Positions 6,623 to 6,703 of a DNA stretch of 6,703 bases are shown piece after piece. Each line of letters opens with the position of its first letter. The first letter of the stretch is position 1. Origin of the DNA: Syntrophaceae bacterium (GTDB lineage: Bacteria; Desulfobacterota; Desulfomonilia; Desulfomonilales; Desulfomonilaceae); NCBI GenBank assembly GCA_014874425.1, contig JACWAG010000066.1, positions 1 through 6,703 of the forward strand. The letters run 5' to 3'. The position numbers were made by a program, and so were the translations under genes. The notes under the pieces are model-generated. The model did no database searches. It was not told the DNA's origin and was given only the letters and a program-made list of their open reading frames with translations.

Positions 6623-6703
6623 TGTCAAAGACCTTTGTGCCATCTTATCCAAATATTTCAGAATTGAGGAACCATCAATTGGAAGGTCTCAAATGGACAG
6701 TCC
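6622..6703 (+). CDS. Start of a probable phenylacetate-CoA ligase-like AMP-forming acyl-CoA synthetase (3'-truncated)
   Basis: Only 27 codons are visible before the right edge. The segment I-S-E-L-R-N-H-Q-L-E-G-L-K-W-T-V resembles the N-terminal helix of phenylacetate-CoA ligase (PaaK)-type enzymes, where E-L-x-x-L-Q-L-E-x-L-x-x-T-V leads to a Y-x-x-x-P-F-Y motif that would lie just outside the window. A good Shine-Dalgarno precedes the ATG, and the gene starts 66 bases after the HyuB stop on the same strand. PaaK-type ligases turn aromatic or other organic acids into CoA thioesters at the expense of ATP to AMP. That would supply an acyl-CoA for the mutase encoded upstream. The assignment rests on a short match and on context, so the substrate is unknown. 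Confidence 0.5.
   Translation, partial: MSKTFVPSYPNISELRNHQLEGLKWTV

Overview
The window holds one run of genes, all on the + strand, with short gaps and no terminator that I can see. It reads as a single catabolic operon cut at both ends. In order: the C-terminal half of a GntR/FadR-type (FCD domain) transcription regulator; a small stand-alone cobalamin-binding subunit; a catalytic subunit of the methylmalonyl-CoA mutase family; a HyuA-type ATPase subunit and a HyuB-type catalytic subunit of the hydantoinase/5-oxoprolinase/acetone-carboxylase family; and the first 27 codons of what looks like a phenylacetate-CoA-ligase-like acyl-CoA synthetase.

The genes suggest a bacterium that degrades an unusual small organic compound. 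The likely logic, which is inference, is this: HyuA/HyuB uses ATP to hydrolyse a cyclic amide or imide, or to carboxylate a ketone, giving an organic acid. The CoA ligase makes the thioester, and the adenosylcobalamin-dependent mutase rearranges its carbon skeleton toward central metabolism. The FCD regulator, which typically binds a small carboxylate, would sense the substrate or an intermediate. The split mutase (separate B12 and catalytic subunits), moderate GC by eye and AMP-forming CoA ligase fit an anaerobic degrader such as a member of Desulfobacterota, but the window alone does not fix the taxon.

The most interesting point is the mutase large subunit. Aligned by eye to the Propionibacterium shermanii methylmalonyl-CoA mutase numbering that I recall, it keeps the acyl-side residues (Tyr89, Ala116, Thr195, Gln197, Arg207, His244, Arg283, Ser285, Lys321 equivalents). 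It has lost the family's R-x-H-x-Q-T-[SA]-G motif, replaced by a glycine run, and its Q-S-L-H-T-N motif has become Q-T-T-A-L-C. These regions line the corrin and adenosyl pocket. Together with the HyuAB and ligase neighbours, this makes it a good candidate for an undescribed B12-dependent acyl-CoA mutase and pathway.
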